Shown here one piece after another: positions 1-21,400 of a stretch of 64,000 nt of DNA. Position numbers and translations under genes: made by a program. The notes beneath the pieces were generated by a model. It saw only the letters and a program-made list of their open reading frames with translations, was not told the DNA's origin and did not search any database. Location of the stretch: contig NC_090794.1 of assembly GCF_040054535.1 (NCBI RefSeq), forward strand, positions 4,384,501 through 4,448,500, written 5' to 3'. Origin of the DNA: Antennarius striatus. Lineage: Eukaryota; Chordata; Actinopteri; Lophiiformes; Antennariidae. Position 1 is the first letter of the stretch. Each line of letters starts with the position of its first letter.

Positions 1-189
1 CAGAGAGAGTCAGGAAGGAAGTCTGGACCGTGACCAGGCATGACAAGTCAAACATTACCTCGTCTGGGAACCTTTCTACCTGAGCCAAATTTGCTTTCAC
101 CGTTAGAGGCTACTTACCAAAAAAAAAAAGTCGGGACGTGTGAGATTTAATTTATTGTTATGGTGTGTGCTTCTTGCCCTTTTCTGCAG

Positions 190-9567
<9,378 letters not shown>

Positions 9568-10578
9568 GGCCTTAAGAGGTGACAAGCACTCAGACAAGTC
9601 AGGACCTTTGTCCCAATAGTTAGTTATTCTGCTCCTTACCTCAGCATTTATACGGGCAGGACTTTCAGGAGAAGAGCCTGTGTTTGGTGCACAGAGCAGC
9701 CGCCCAAACACACTATGGACTCTTAAACCGGTGACGTCACGGGTCTTTTGATAGATTCCAGAACAGGATCGATGGAAGGTCACTTTGAACCCAACAATTC
9801 CTGAGAAGTGCCACTAGATTTGCCATGCCTTATGGACATTACAGCTTTTTGTTACTGATGCATAGAGATGACAGTTGGGTGAGAAATTTGTTGGAACATT
9901 TATTCTGCCGGTGTTTACAGATCTGGAGACTGAACCGTTTTCTAACACAAGCCAACCGAACGCTATTTTCAAACTCATCAGTACTAATGTTTTTATCATA
10001 GGTGTCTTATCACTACTTTATTTAAATGTACTTTTAATTTAATTGTTATGGTGATCTGAAGGATGTCAGCGCATGCCCTGTTTTTAATTTTTATTTTATA
10101 TCCATACCAATACTTTTTTAAGTTGTGTATGCTTTTTCCACATTTCCTTTTATAAGACAAATCTACGTTTTTATTTTTCAGCAGTGTGTAAATAATGTGT
10201 TATAAAATGTGAATTGCATTTATGTACTTAAAAGATATTGATAGCATTGTTAAATTTCAATGTGGATTGGACCGAGTCTTTTATGAACACATTTCAAAAA
10301 TGAATTGTAGGAGTAGTTCAATTAATATTAAATATGTATTCAATATTTTTCTCAAATTTTATTGTTGTACACTGACAAAATTGTGCTTATATAGTTTGTG
10401 TAGACATTATCATTCTGTAAGATGTATGCTTTAAGGAGAATTTAAAAATGAAATCAAATTTCATATGAAAGACGTTTTATAAAACATGAAAACAAAAATG
10501 GGTAAAATTATCATGAGCAGTGTGTCCATTTTGTTTCATATCTAAAATTGTGTCAATATTTTTGTGTCATATTGTTAA

Positions 10579-10584
10579 AATAAA
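10579..10584 (+). terminator. map3k5: map3k5 poly(A) signal
   Basis: A canonical AATAAA lies 1.0 kb after the map3k5 stop. The 3' UTR (9568 to about 10600) is AT-rich with no recognisable repeat. This is the first clear hexamer followed by a T/GT-rich stretch. Confidence 0.65.
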
Positions 10585-10644
10585 GCTTTTCATCTTGAAA
10601 CTGTGAAAGAAAGTGTGAAATGTGAAATATTCTTTTTACAGATC

Positions 10645-10707
10645 CAATTGACTGGTGTTTAACTTTGCCATCTAAAGAAGATGACAATGTTGAACACCAG
10701 TCAATTG
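10645..10707 (+). ncRNA. 63-nt near-perfect hairpin, candidate miRNA-like precursor or palindromic MITE
   Basis: The left arm 10645-10659 pairs perfectly with the right arm 10693-10707 over 15 bp. Pairing continues inward through a G-U wobble at 10660/10692, three pairs, a T/T mismatch, three pairs, a C/A mismatch and five more pairs, to a 5-nt loop at 10674-10678. That is about 27 pairs in 29 positions. The hairpin lies just past the map3k5 poly(A) signal. I do not recognise it as a known miRNA. It could equally be a short inverted-repeat element. Confidence 0.45.
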
Positions 10708-11250
10708 TGTTTATTTTTAGAAGTTTTGGATGTGCAAAACGTCTAAGAATATCTACTCAGTCAAGAATTCTATTTCTTTTTCCTATAAAATATAAGCACA
10801 TCTGGACAAAAGTCTGAAAATGTTTAATTTTAAAATAAAATGTGTAATGATGCCAACAAAAGCTAATTTTTTGCATTTAATAAAGATAATGGCACTGTTA
10901 TACTTTTGAAAAAGATAAAAAAAAATCCATCAAACATGGAAATCTAGAAAAAAAAGTTTTTGTAATTGTACATACAATCATTTAATCAGAATATTTTACA
11001 GTTTCAATGACTTTTAGTATTGATTACAGTCTGGAAGTATATTTTGTAGGATATAAACACGTCAAAAAGCATAAAATATAATCCTATTTAATATGTTAAG
11101 TAGCACAATATAGTATAGTTTCATAACAAAGTAATTTTTAAATTTTTTAAAAAATATTCCTCATCACTCCAGCATTTCAGGTGTTTTGGTTTTGTGTGGT
11201 TGAAATGATTGCCGAGCTAGCGCTCAGCCCGTCATCGTCATCCATCTTTG

Positions 11251-11258
11251 TGACGTCA
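11251..11258. promoter_or_regulatory. lrp11: Full cAMP-response element (TGACGTCA) upstream of lrp11
   Basis: A perfect palindromic CREB/ATF octamer lies 280 bp before the lrp11 start codon, in a stretch that becomes CpG-richer towards the gene (11200-11540). It is a plausible part of the lrp11 promoter. Function is inferred from the motif only. Confidence 0.4.
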
Positions 11259-11537
11259 GAGGTTTCTCTGCTTGACGGCTGAACGTCCTATCGTTTCAGT
11301 CTCGTGACCGTCCCCTCCTCACCATGACAACGGTGGGTTTTTTCCCCTCTCATCCTCCTAGGAGACCTCGTTCCCTCTGCTGCTTGTGATTTAGCCGTGT
11401 GTGAAGTAAACTAGTGCGCGCTTTATGAATATAACGTATTTATATTTAACGTAAGAAGGCCGTCTTTGTCGTGAGGCCCCCGATGAGCGGAGGGCGGCCG
11501 GAGGCGGAGGGAGACGCCGTTTAGCTGCGGTAACAAC

Positions 11538-14500
11538 ATGGCTCTGCCTCAGCATCCCTGGCGGCTGCTCGCCTCCCTCCTGCTGCTGTGCGCAGTTCCG
11601 CTGATCCACACCCGGACTTCACCAATATCGGATCTAAAATCCAAAATATCCGGGGTGGAGGAGCTGTTGGAGGAATTCCGCAAGCAGCTCCAGCAGGATC
11701 AGGAATACAAGATCGGGGATGTGATTGACTCCTGCGTGGGCGATTTCAGCGACGTCAGGGAGCGCATCATCCGGGCCAGGGTCTCCATCGACCAGGGCGC
11801 CACGTTCGTCCTGGCCCCGGACCGGGTGTTCACCTGGAAGGACTGTCTGCACGCCTGCTGCTCCCAGCCCCACTGCACCGTGGCGGTGGTGGAGGAGAAG
11901 CCGAGGCAGGCCGGAGAGAGCCTCAGCTGCTACCTGTTCAACTGCATCTACCGGGATAAAAATGTCTGCTCGTTCGCCCCGCAGCAGGGCTTCTCCACCT
12001 ACAGCCGCGCCGGCAACACCACGCAGGGACACCTCCCTGTGTCACCCAGGAGGCCCGGGGACCACGACGAGGATGACACACAAGGTGGGGGATCCCCAGA
12101 TTTATTTATTTATTACTAACTGACATTATATTATTCTAAAGATCCTTACAGAATAGTGATAACTCGTCATGTAGTGCTTTATTTTTTTTATTGCTGGTAT
12201 CCTATTCTTTTATTTTGAAAGGCCAGATAATATAAATAAGTTGGTTTTTCGAACGTGGAATTTTTTATTCAGCCCTTTTTTTAAACATGTGTCTCACCAT
12301 ATTAAGGTTTGCAGCAACTGCTACTTATCTTGATATAGCAGGAGAGTCGGGTTAATAATTTGCCTTTTACTTTCACTGTGTGTCCAAATGGCATCAGGAC
12401 CCTGAGAGCAGCAGCAGGTGTTTTAACACAGTTAAAAAAGGGATTAAAGAGTAAATACAGAGGGTATGTTTCATAGAATATTAAATCCAAATGCAAAATA
12501 TTATTTTGTTTCACTTCTGCAAGTTCTGGATTGTTCCTAGGTGGAATCAGACATCTGATGATGTCATCTTTAATAGAATATTAAAATAATAGAACAAGTA
12601 TTAACAGAGAAAATAATCAGCAGCATTAATTGATGGTATAAAAGGAAAACTGCAATTTTAAATTAAATAAATGCCCCCCCCCCTCAAAGAAAAACAAATT
12701 TTGTCATGATCTACTCATGGTTAAAGGTGCATTATGGTACACGTCTTGAGGGGTGTGATATTTGTGTTCCTGCAGAGGTGGATGAACCTCCTCGCAGTGA
12801 TGCTGGACAGGATGTGGTCATCCAGCTTCCCACAGACTGGGCCGTCCTGGATGGACGGGACAGCGTGGACGACCACGGGATCAACCACTACGAATGGACC
12901 CTCATCAAGGGGGACACCGCCATCAACATGAAGGTCAGAGTTCACTTTATATTTACTTTGAACATCATCTTGCGTTCAATGGCTCGTAAAGGGGTAGATT
13001 TCAGAGCTTCGTGTTAGAATGAAATCATGAAACCACTGAAAATAAACACTGAATGAAGATGATGAACACTAAAAGCTCAGTTCTTCTCCCCCTCTGAGGA
13101 TGAGGTGATCCAGACATTTGATTTGTGCTATGAATGCTGACTAATTGCCCTCAGGGACACCAGTGGTAAATTTCTTGTTTGGATTAGTTATGTCAATAGA
13201 GCCGCACAATGCCTCCTTGTGCCAACAGAGATAAGCATTTATTACAGCGGAGCCGCCCCAAGGACGCTGGATCTGCCCTTTGTTCGCAGCCTAAAGGAAA
13301 GAACAGGCAGCATTTAGCCCAGTCTATACCTACAGTTTATACCGATGCTCACATTCTCATCTGTAGTCAGTCTCCACCTTCAGCAAACTGTTAATGGTCT
13401 TCACATGATCGCTTTTGAACCACATGGAACAGCGGAACAGTCGGTGATTGTGTGGAGTATTTTAAATTAATGATCAGGACTCCTTCCTGGTAATATGGAG
13501 ATTTCTTTGCTCCATATTAATAAAGTACTTTGATTTTTCAGAATATAATTTGTTTGATTTTCCAACTTTTTTTTTTTGCTAAATATATTTTTTATTCACA
13601 TTTCAATGTAAAATATCTTTTGTGTTATTCAGGGTAGGATTTTTCAAAAAAGGAATATTTTCTGTTGTTTTTTTTAATGAAAAAATTCTACAACTTTATT
13701 TAAACTCCGCTACAGAAGCATATATATTATTTGTTTCTTCAGTGACAGAAAAAATCCTCTTCACCTCCATCGTGCTCGAGGATAAACCATAGTGAGAAAA
13801 CAAATTGAATGATTATCTATCATCTTTAATTCTACCATAGTAGCTTTGTAAGACAATCTCAGTTTGATGTTGAATTTTTATTGTATTTTGTGTGTTGAAG
13901 GCGACTCATCCGGGGCTGCTGAAGATCAGCGGCCTCCAGCAAGGCGTCTACACATTCCAGATGACTGTCACCGACACAGGCGGTCAGAAGAGCTCCGACA
14001 ACGTGTCTGTCACCGTGCTGGCACCGAAGCACCATGCAGAAGGTAACGGGCTCATCAGACAGAGATCGTTAGATTTCAGTAAAGTACAAAAAAAGATTTG
14101 ATTGTAAGACATTACAAAAGAGTAATTCAAACGAATAAATACAAGATGTGAAAGTGTACCTTCCCATACCCACAGTGTGTACAGGTCATTGTTCCAACTA
14201 CCAGTTCAAGTGTGATGATGGCTGCTGCATCGACATCACCTACGCCTGTGATGGGAAGCAGCACTGCCCGGACCGCTCCGATGAAGACTTCTGTCCAAAC
14301 TGTAAGAGCACACAGACACAGACACACACTTCCTAAGAAATAAATCAGTATCTGCTAAAGGAACAACGCAATGAGAGAAGTACTCTGTTTTGTGATTTTT
14401 AGTTGACAGCAGCAGGAAGTCGGTGACCCACCCTGTGGATCTGTCAGGCTCTCGTCAGCCCGGAGCACGGACTGCTGAGGCTGTTGATGGATCGGCGCCC

Positions 14501-16108
14501 CAAACGGGACTCAGTAAGACCGTACAGAGCCAGACCAAGGTCAGTCCTCAGCCAGGTCAAGGTCAACAGGAGGCTCCAGTCAGTCAAGGTGAGTTTCTCT
14601 GCATGTCTGAAGTGCTTGTTCAGCTTGTTAGTTGAATGAAGATGCTAGAAAATGTAGCCCCGCAGCGTGGCTGTACGAAATTACATGCTCGTTCAGCTGT
14701 ACCCATTAAGATTTTCATTTTTCCTACCAAGCCGAGCCTCCATCATTGTGTCCTTAGTTCGGCATCCCTTTGTGAAGAGAGACAGAGAGTGTTTTTGGTG
14801 TGCTTATTGACTCAGGACCAGATGGAGGCCCTGTAGGCAGCCATCGGGTCGTAGCGCAGAGCTCGACATGCTGGCGAAGCCACAGGGCCACTCTGCCTTC
14901 CCTGGGAAAGCAGCTCTTTTCCTGTTGGAACACAAAGCACTTCTGTCTTCTCTGCCATCTGATACCTCAATCAGGCCGATGCTTTCCAAAAGAACTCCTT
15001 TCCTCACTGGAATGCCACCAGAAGCGTTGGTTACATGGGTGAGGGGCATTCGCAAGGAGTCTGTTCTTCTTTTTATGAATGCATCAACCATGTATATCCA
15101 GGCTTCATAAATTCATGTTAAAGTAGAAGTATAAAGTAAAAGACGTATAAGAGTGCAGCAGAATGTTGGAGGTCAAGTGTTTTTCTTTTACTTCATAGGA
15201 CAATAAAACGGCCCTGATAATTATTGTCAATTAATATTCTCTATATTCTAGGATGATCTGAGAACAGTCTGTTCATCATTTCAGCATAAATCTTACCAAA
15301 TATGTGTAAAATCAAATTTTAAAAAGTAAATAAACTATTTCTGTCTCCTTCTTCGTAGATCCATGCGCTGCCGCTCCGGTTGTTGGACCCTGTAAAGGCG
15401 CCTTCCCACGCTGGTACTACGACCAAAGCGCAGGAGAATGCAAACACTTCCTGTATGGCGGTTGCCAGGGCAACCATAACAACTTCCTGCAGGAGTCGGA
15501 CTGTGTCAGTGAATGCATACAAAAAAGTGAGAATCTACTGATGGACCGTTTCTCTCTTTTGTTTAACCACATTAAAAGTTCGGTCATTTCAATAACAAAT
15601 GGAAACATCTTTTAGATCCAGCTTTCAAACCTGCGACTGTGGCTCCTGCCGTCACCAAGCAGACGGAGTTAGGTGAAGACAACGTGCATTTCAGAACAAC
15701 TTTGTCGACATTTTGAGTGTTCAAGTTCTAAATTAAATTTTTGTGTCATTTGAAGCCGTGTCTAAAGTCTCCCAGGACCAAGCTGATGGTGAGGTCTCCA
15801 TCTCCAAACACTTTCCAGTGATGAGTGGACATCCTGAGCCGGAGTCAGGTGAGACCCCAGCAGCTCTGTTTTGAGGGGTGTCATTGCACTGGATTGTGTC
15901 CTCTTGTTGTGTAATGTTACGGTATTCTTTCCGTCCTCCGTTTCCTTGCGTAGGTGCGATCCTCCCTCTGGCTCTGGGACTCCTCATCACCGCTCTGCTG
16001 CTGCTCATGATTGGCTGTCGTCTCAGACTCGTTCGCCACAAACTGAAGAAAGCCCGACCCCTCACCACAGAGGAATCAGATTACCTCATCAACGGCATGT
16101 ACTTGTAG
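11538..16108 (+). CDS. lrp11: LDL receptor-related protein 11 with MANEC, PKD, LDLa and Kunitz domains
   Basis: Type I membrane protein. Exons: 11538-12084, 12776-12933, 13901-14042, 14176-14301, 14403-14588, 15359-15526, 15616-15672, 15756-15848, 15954-16108, giving 543 residues in frame. The order is a signal peptide (1 to about 26, LLASLLLLCAV core), a heptad-like segment (31-57), a Cys-rich MANEC domain (about 66-157), a PKD fold (about 190-276, ending VTVLAPK), an LDL-receptor class A module (283-324, Asp/Glu calcium motif DRSDED), a Ser/Gln-rich linker, a Kunitz module (387-442), a transmembrane helix (about 493-514) and a short tail ending SDYLINGMYL. That tail is the family's conserved C-terminus. 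Internal introns flanking the LDLa and Kunitz modules are phase 1. The gene is convergent with pcmt1, as in human 6q25. As I recall it, the mammalian protein lacks the Kunitz domain. Confidence 0.93.
12085..12775. other. lrp11 intron 1, no feature seen
   Basis: An AT-rich 0.7-kb intron between the MANEC and PKD exons. It holds only homopolymer runs. The following introns (12934-13900, 14589-15358) are likewise without a recognisable gene or repeat. Confidence 0.6.
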
Positions 16109-16949
16109 CCAATCAGCTGGGGGCAGCAAATAAGTAGCGTGTCACCCGAGCCTAAAACAGAACTTTATGAACTATCACACAATCTTAAGTTCCCCTCAGT
16201 TTAGGTAACAAACTTCCAACCCTGATGGATGCTGCCTTCAAAGCCAATGCTATATTTGAACAGAGCTTGCAAATCTATTATAATAAGTTCAGCACTGGTG
16301 GATGAGTCTACTTTACAGTCAAAGGTCACTTTAAAATCCCTAAAACACGGGTTACACTCATATCAAACACATTTATCTGCCCAGGTGTTGTTTTTTCCTG
16401 AACGCTGCTGCACAGATGCGCTACTGGACACTCGTTTGCCATGTTTGTAATGTATTAAACCTACTTTAACTTGCCTGAAGTGCAGAGGTGAAACACATCA
16501 GAGTGCCTGTTATAGCACTTTTTGACTGATTAGGAATCAGTGACTTATTCCTACAGCTTTTCAAAATAATATATTTCCATAGCAATTTCAGATTCCTGTT
16601 CAAGGTTCGTTGCATATTTTTTCCTGACAATTAATGTGTAGTATTTACTAGACTTGGATGTATTCCCTCAAAGTGCTGTCTTTCATGTGAGAAATTAAAT
16701 TTATGTTTAAAAAAATGGGTTATGTTTGATTTGTAAAAACATACTTGGTATTTAAAACCATAAAATCTATTATTTGAAGCCGATAATGTGCATCTTGTTT
16801 TTGTCACAAATTTGACAAAATGTTTGAAGGACATATTTGATTAAAATATTTTAAAAAGTATTTAAATCATATAGATTGAGCTACCTGCTGGTCACAAACT
16901 TCATAGGGGGGTTGATTTCAGAGAACTGATTTCTGTCTTCAACATTTTT

Positions 16950-16955
16950 AATAAA
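16950..16955 (+). terminator. lrp11: lrp11 poly(A) signal
   Basis: AATAAA lies 0.84 kb after the lrp11 stop, ending the AT-rich 3' UTR. The opposing pcmt1 signal is at 17043-17048, so the two transcripts end within about 90 bp of each other and may overlap. Confidence 0.6.
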
Positions 16956-17042
16956 ACTCACAGCCCTGCCTGGAAAACCTCATAAAAATGTATCTTAAAC
17001 ACAAAGTATTAAATGACAAAGAGACAAAAACATAAGCATCTC

Positions 17043-17048
17043 TTTATT
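17043..17048 (-). terminator. pcmt1: pcmt1 poly(A) signal
   Basis: On the minus strand this reads AATAAA. It would give pcmt1 a 3' UTR of about 1.3 kb that includes the alternative last exon at 17883-17895. It is inferred from motif and position only. Confidence 0.5.
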
Positions 17049-17882
17049 TCATAAGCCATTCCAGAAGCTGTAAAAGCCGAATAGAATCCATCACACACAC
17101 CACCCAAAATAAAGTGTGCTTTTCATTTGAAGGAAACAAACATTCATATGAGTGATAATGTTGTTGGAGTTTATTTTGGCAAAGCAGTGACGATCTCATT
17201 CAGTACCGGTCACCATAAGAGCCTGCACAAATTGTTAATAGACATCCAGCTGCAAAAAAGCAATATGTTAACGGGTGAGAAGCACAGCCTGCATGTGCGT
17301 GTGTGAGGTTCACAAGATCTAATGCATTGTTTTATGCTACGTGTTGAATGATCCAAGAGTGCTGCGCATCAAACAGCCTGTGTGTGTGTGTGTGTGTGCT
17401 TAATACTGTTGCTGAGGGGGGAAACTCATATGTTAGCAGAGAAGTCTATAGTTAGATGATCCACACACACACAAGTTGCAGCTAGGTGAAACATCGAAAG
17501 CTCTCAGGCTTTGCTGTGATGCTGCCAGCAATCCTTCTACTTTCAGCGCTGATGCTGCTGAAACGTAATACCGTAAACATGGATGATCTGTGATTAAAAT
17601 AATAAAAGTAAGAAAAACAAACAACCCAGTAATTTAAGAAGAAAACACAAACAAAAAAAATATAGGCTTGAAAAGAAAAAACAAAAGCCTCTTGCAATGT
17701 TTCTGTGCTGAGCTTCAAGCAGTCTTTCTTCCCAGCTCCTCTGGGTTTTCATCATGTAATACTCTAATCCATCGTTAGACTTAAAACATGTTTTGTTATG
17801 CTTTTAAACATAATGTCATGGGCTGTTTGACCCCAAGTTTCCAGGCTCAAGCTCTAAGGTGGATGATGGTGTGTCTTCCTCT

Positions 17883-17895
17883 TCAAAGTTCATCG
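17883..17895 (-). CDS. pcmt1: Alternative last coding exon of pcmt1 (-SDEL C-terminus)
   Basis: On the minus strand a strong acceptor (pyrimidine-rich, ending gtgcag) is followed by C GAT GAA CTT TGA. Joined to an internal donor in exon 7 (exon ending at 18426, AG|GTGGAA), it replaces ...WSRWK with ...WSSDEL. Mammalian PCMT1 has the same alternative end reading -RDEL, an ER-retention-like signal. Arg is replaced by Ser here because the codon is split AG|C. Confidence 0.7.
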
Positions 17896-18415
17896 CTGCA
17901 CGGAAGAGAAGGCAAACGTTAGAAGAGACTGAGGAACACAAACGTCCTCTGGCCATTTAAATGTAACTTTAATAGAGTGAAGGTCACATGCAAAACACTG
18001 CAATACGTTCTCACAGTAAAATCCAAACAGTTATCGGTTTTAGTCCACATCTCACAGAGTGGAGAATCAAACACAGAGTAAGATTTAGGTGCATCCGAAT
18101 GGACAAAGTGGTCATGCTCTTGAAATCCAAACATTTTTCTTCACACTGATTTCATTTCAGTTTTTGTTATGTTTGAGTTCCAAAACCATAACTTCAAATT
18201 TTCATTCAGCAGGCGTTTCAATCAATCCAATATGGAACCAAAGGAAAAAAAAAAGACAAGGAAACGTGCAGCTGGTTGGTATGGTATGGAAGAAGCAAAA
18301 AATGTCAACAAGCAGCAAAATGCAGCCCCTTGTGATCCATTGCCTGCTCCAAGCCACACCATTTCACCTTTGCCGCTGTGAGAAGGAGAGAGGGGGGAGG
18401 GAGGGGAGAAGGAAG

Positions 18416-21400
18416 TCACTTCCACCTGGACCACTGCTTGTCTCTGTCTGTTAAAGGCACATAAATCACCCCCATCAAGGCCTTCATTTTGGTGCTGCCG
18501 TCCTCCAGTTTGTCGTACTGCTCTAGCATCTGGTTTCCTCCCGCCGGGCCGACAGGCAGAATCAGACGACCCCCAGGTTTCAACTGGTCTAGGAGCTGAA
18601 ATGGAAATTAAGTTTTTAAAAATAAAACCCAGACTGGCTTTGCAATTTGAATCCAGTCTAAAGTGGATTGATTTTTCTATTCTGCAGCAGATCACGACAA
18701 TGTGACCTTGAGATGTTCGGGGCTACTCACAGCTTGGGGGGTACTAGGAGCTGCCGCGCCAACATGAATGGCGTCATACGGTGCTTCCTCCAAGTGGCCC
18801 AAACGCCCATCTCCCACTGAAACACACAGTTGTTCTGCTTGTCAGAATTGTGGTTTAGCTGTTAATTCTTCACATACACGACGCTGACAGGACAATAATT
18901 TAAAAGATGGCACCAAATTCCTTCATAAATGCATAAAAACATCAGAAAAGCTAACCAAAACAGATACTACTTAAATTATTAGTGTTGTGTTATACTGTTT
19001 TTTATTTGTCTATTTTTAAACAGGTTTCTGCCAAAATTCAATGAGTCCAAACATTGCAGTTATATTATTGTTAAAAATTGATTCGTGACTTGCTGCTCCT
19101 TCGGACCAAGCAAACATCGGCCCTCACTGCTGCATTATTTAGCGCCTACTGCACCACTCCATGTTTAGTTCCTCATTCAGCAAAACACAGCAAGACATAA
19201 ACTGTCCCCTTTGTTTTATCAGGAATGTCTAAGATCAAAAAACAGAATATCTGCTACCTTTTACATCTTACCTATTAGCTTGATTCTGCCCGATGTTATC
19301 AAACTAGGATCGTCTTTCTTCACATTGGTTATCGAATCATCTACCAACTCTTTGATGTGATCGATTCCTATAACTTTCCCTTTGGGACCTACCTGTAAAA
19401 GCCCAGAGGGAGGAATGGCACTCAGTTCATACAGGAATATCCCAACATTAAATAAGTGCTATGACAATCTATGCTGACTGGTTGACCACCAAAGAAAAAT
19501 TGTAAGTGTTTACCCGTCATGAGAGGCTCACCATTCGTGCAAAGCAGGTGGACAGGATGCCACTGCCGGAGCCGACGTCCAGAGCTTTGGCTCCCTCGTA
19601 GAGCTGGTCATGTAGGAGCTCCAGGGCATAGGCGTGCTGCACGGAGGGGAAGTCAAGGGAATCGGATTAGAGCCCATCAGTGAGGATTCACACTGCATCA
19701 AACACTATCATGAGTCAAACCCCACCACTTATCTGGTTAGTTCATTCATTGATAGCATTACTAAGCTATTAGCTATAAGTGCTTTCTATGTCGTAACAGA
19801 AGAGTATCAGAGGGATCTAAAAAAGTTAACATGCAACAATAAAGATGTATGCATTTCTTCAATTTTGAATTCATAAACCACTAGATCTATTTGATTAAGT
19901 TTTGTATAGGATAGAAAATGGAGAGATGATTTTTATGTCTCTAACTTCTTCCCTTTGTTATTTACTACATAAGAAAATTCACAGGATGCAGAAATGTGTT
20001 TAGGGTCATACCATGTGTGGAGCGCTGATGGTTGCTTGATAGCCTTTCGATTAAAAGAGAGGCATTGATTAGGTTAGTCCATCCGTGTGTAACCAGACCA
20101 TATTTGTGTTCTGTGATGCGTGAAGGAGAAGATAAACAGACCTACCTATCGACTGCGGTGAGTCCATGTAGGGATTACACCTAGAGAAATGGGCCCGGTC
20201 TGTGGCCAGCATGACTTCATAGACCTTGTCGGACTTAATGATGCCATTTTCTGAAGATGCAGGAGAGTTTGTGTTACTATATCTTATGGAAACACAAACC
20301 AGTACAAACACCCAAAGAGGGTATGTGATATAATCCCACAGGAGATGCACATGCATGAAGGAAAAATGAAAAATGAGCAAATACTAAGTTAACAATTTAC
20401 ACAATTACTAGATTAACAAAATCCTAAGCACAGTATAAAAAACTCAGAAGATGCAGGACAAAGTCAAAGAGTCACGTGTCAGTGCTTCAAGAGGGTCAGA
20501 TGGTGACAGTGCTTCAAGAAGTGAAGTGGGAGACACCAAGCACAAGCCTTCAGAATACTGTAATCCCTCATAACAAGTTCCTGCATGAACTGGAGCAATA
20601 AGCAGGAAAAGCCAAGGACAGATGGCACTGATCTCATGACCTACTCCTTCAGCGCTATCCGCTGCTTTAGGATAGGTTACAAATAAACCACCCAAGCAGC
20701 CAGATAGACACCTACAAAATTAAAAGATTAAATCCACTTTATTCGTCCACACAATGGGGAAAATATGTTTTCTAGAGAGTTCTGAAATCAGAAGGACACT
20801 TTCAAACTGCCCAGTCATAATTATTCTCAAACGTAGGTAGTTTCCAGTTAGCTCCAAGACACTCTAACAAACTCAGACTACATTTTGCTGACATATAAAG
20901 ACAAATTTTCTTGTTAATTCATAAATTGATGTTGAATTTACAGAATTAGTAAAGCAGTACAGATTCTACTTCAAAGAGGAGTTGTAACAATAGACCGGTT
21001 AACAGAAAATTTGTTGCCAACCACATTTGAACATAATTAACTCATTTAAATGACTTGTAAGTGTAAATGTCAAACGGTTGCCGATTCTAGATTCTTCAAT
21101 GTCAGGATTTGCTCATTTTTCTTATTCGTTTATTTAAATAAAAACTATCTTGACATGGTCGCTGGAAAATAAACACACATTGCTATGCTGAACTCTTCAG
21201 TACATAAATAGCCTTAGTAGATTCTATTAGGGCAGACTTACGCACTCATATCTGCAGCAATGATCTCACCGACTAACAATCTGCTCTATGTAAGTGAAAA
21301 TGGAAAACATGTCAAATCTGAGCATGCGTATCGTTGCACTTGTTTGTCAACCATCCATCAAACACTATATGCACACTGATGATTGATTGCTGATTGACCC

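Noticed and set aside
11634-12032. 132-codon minus-strand ORF in lrp11 exon 1
   Set aside because: Shadow of the GC-rich coding exon. The plus-strand frame has a signal peptide and the MANEC domain.
16229-16450. 73-codon ORF downstream of lrp11
   Set aside because: It lies in the lrp11 3' UTR, without domain or codon signal.
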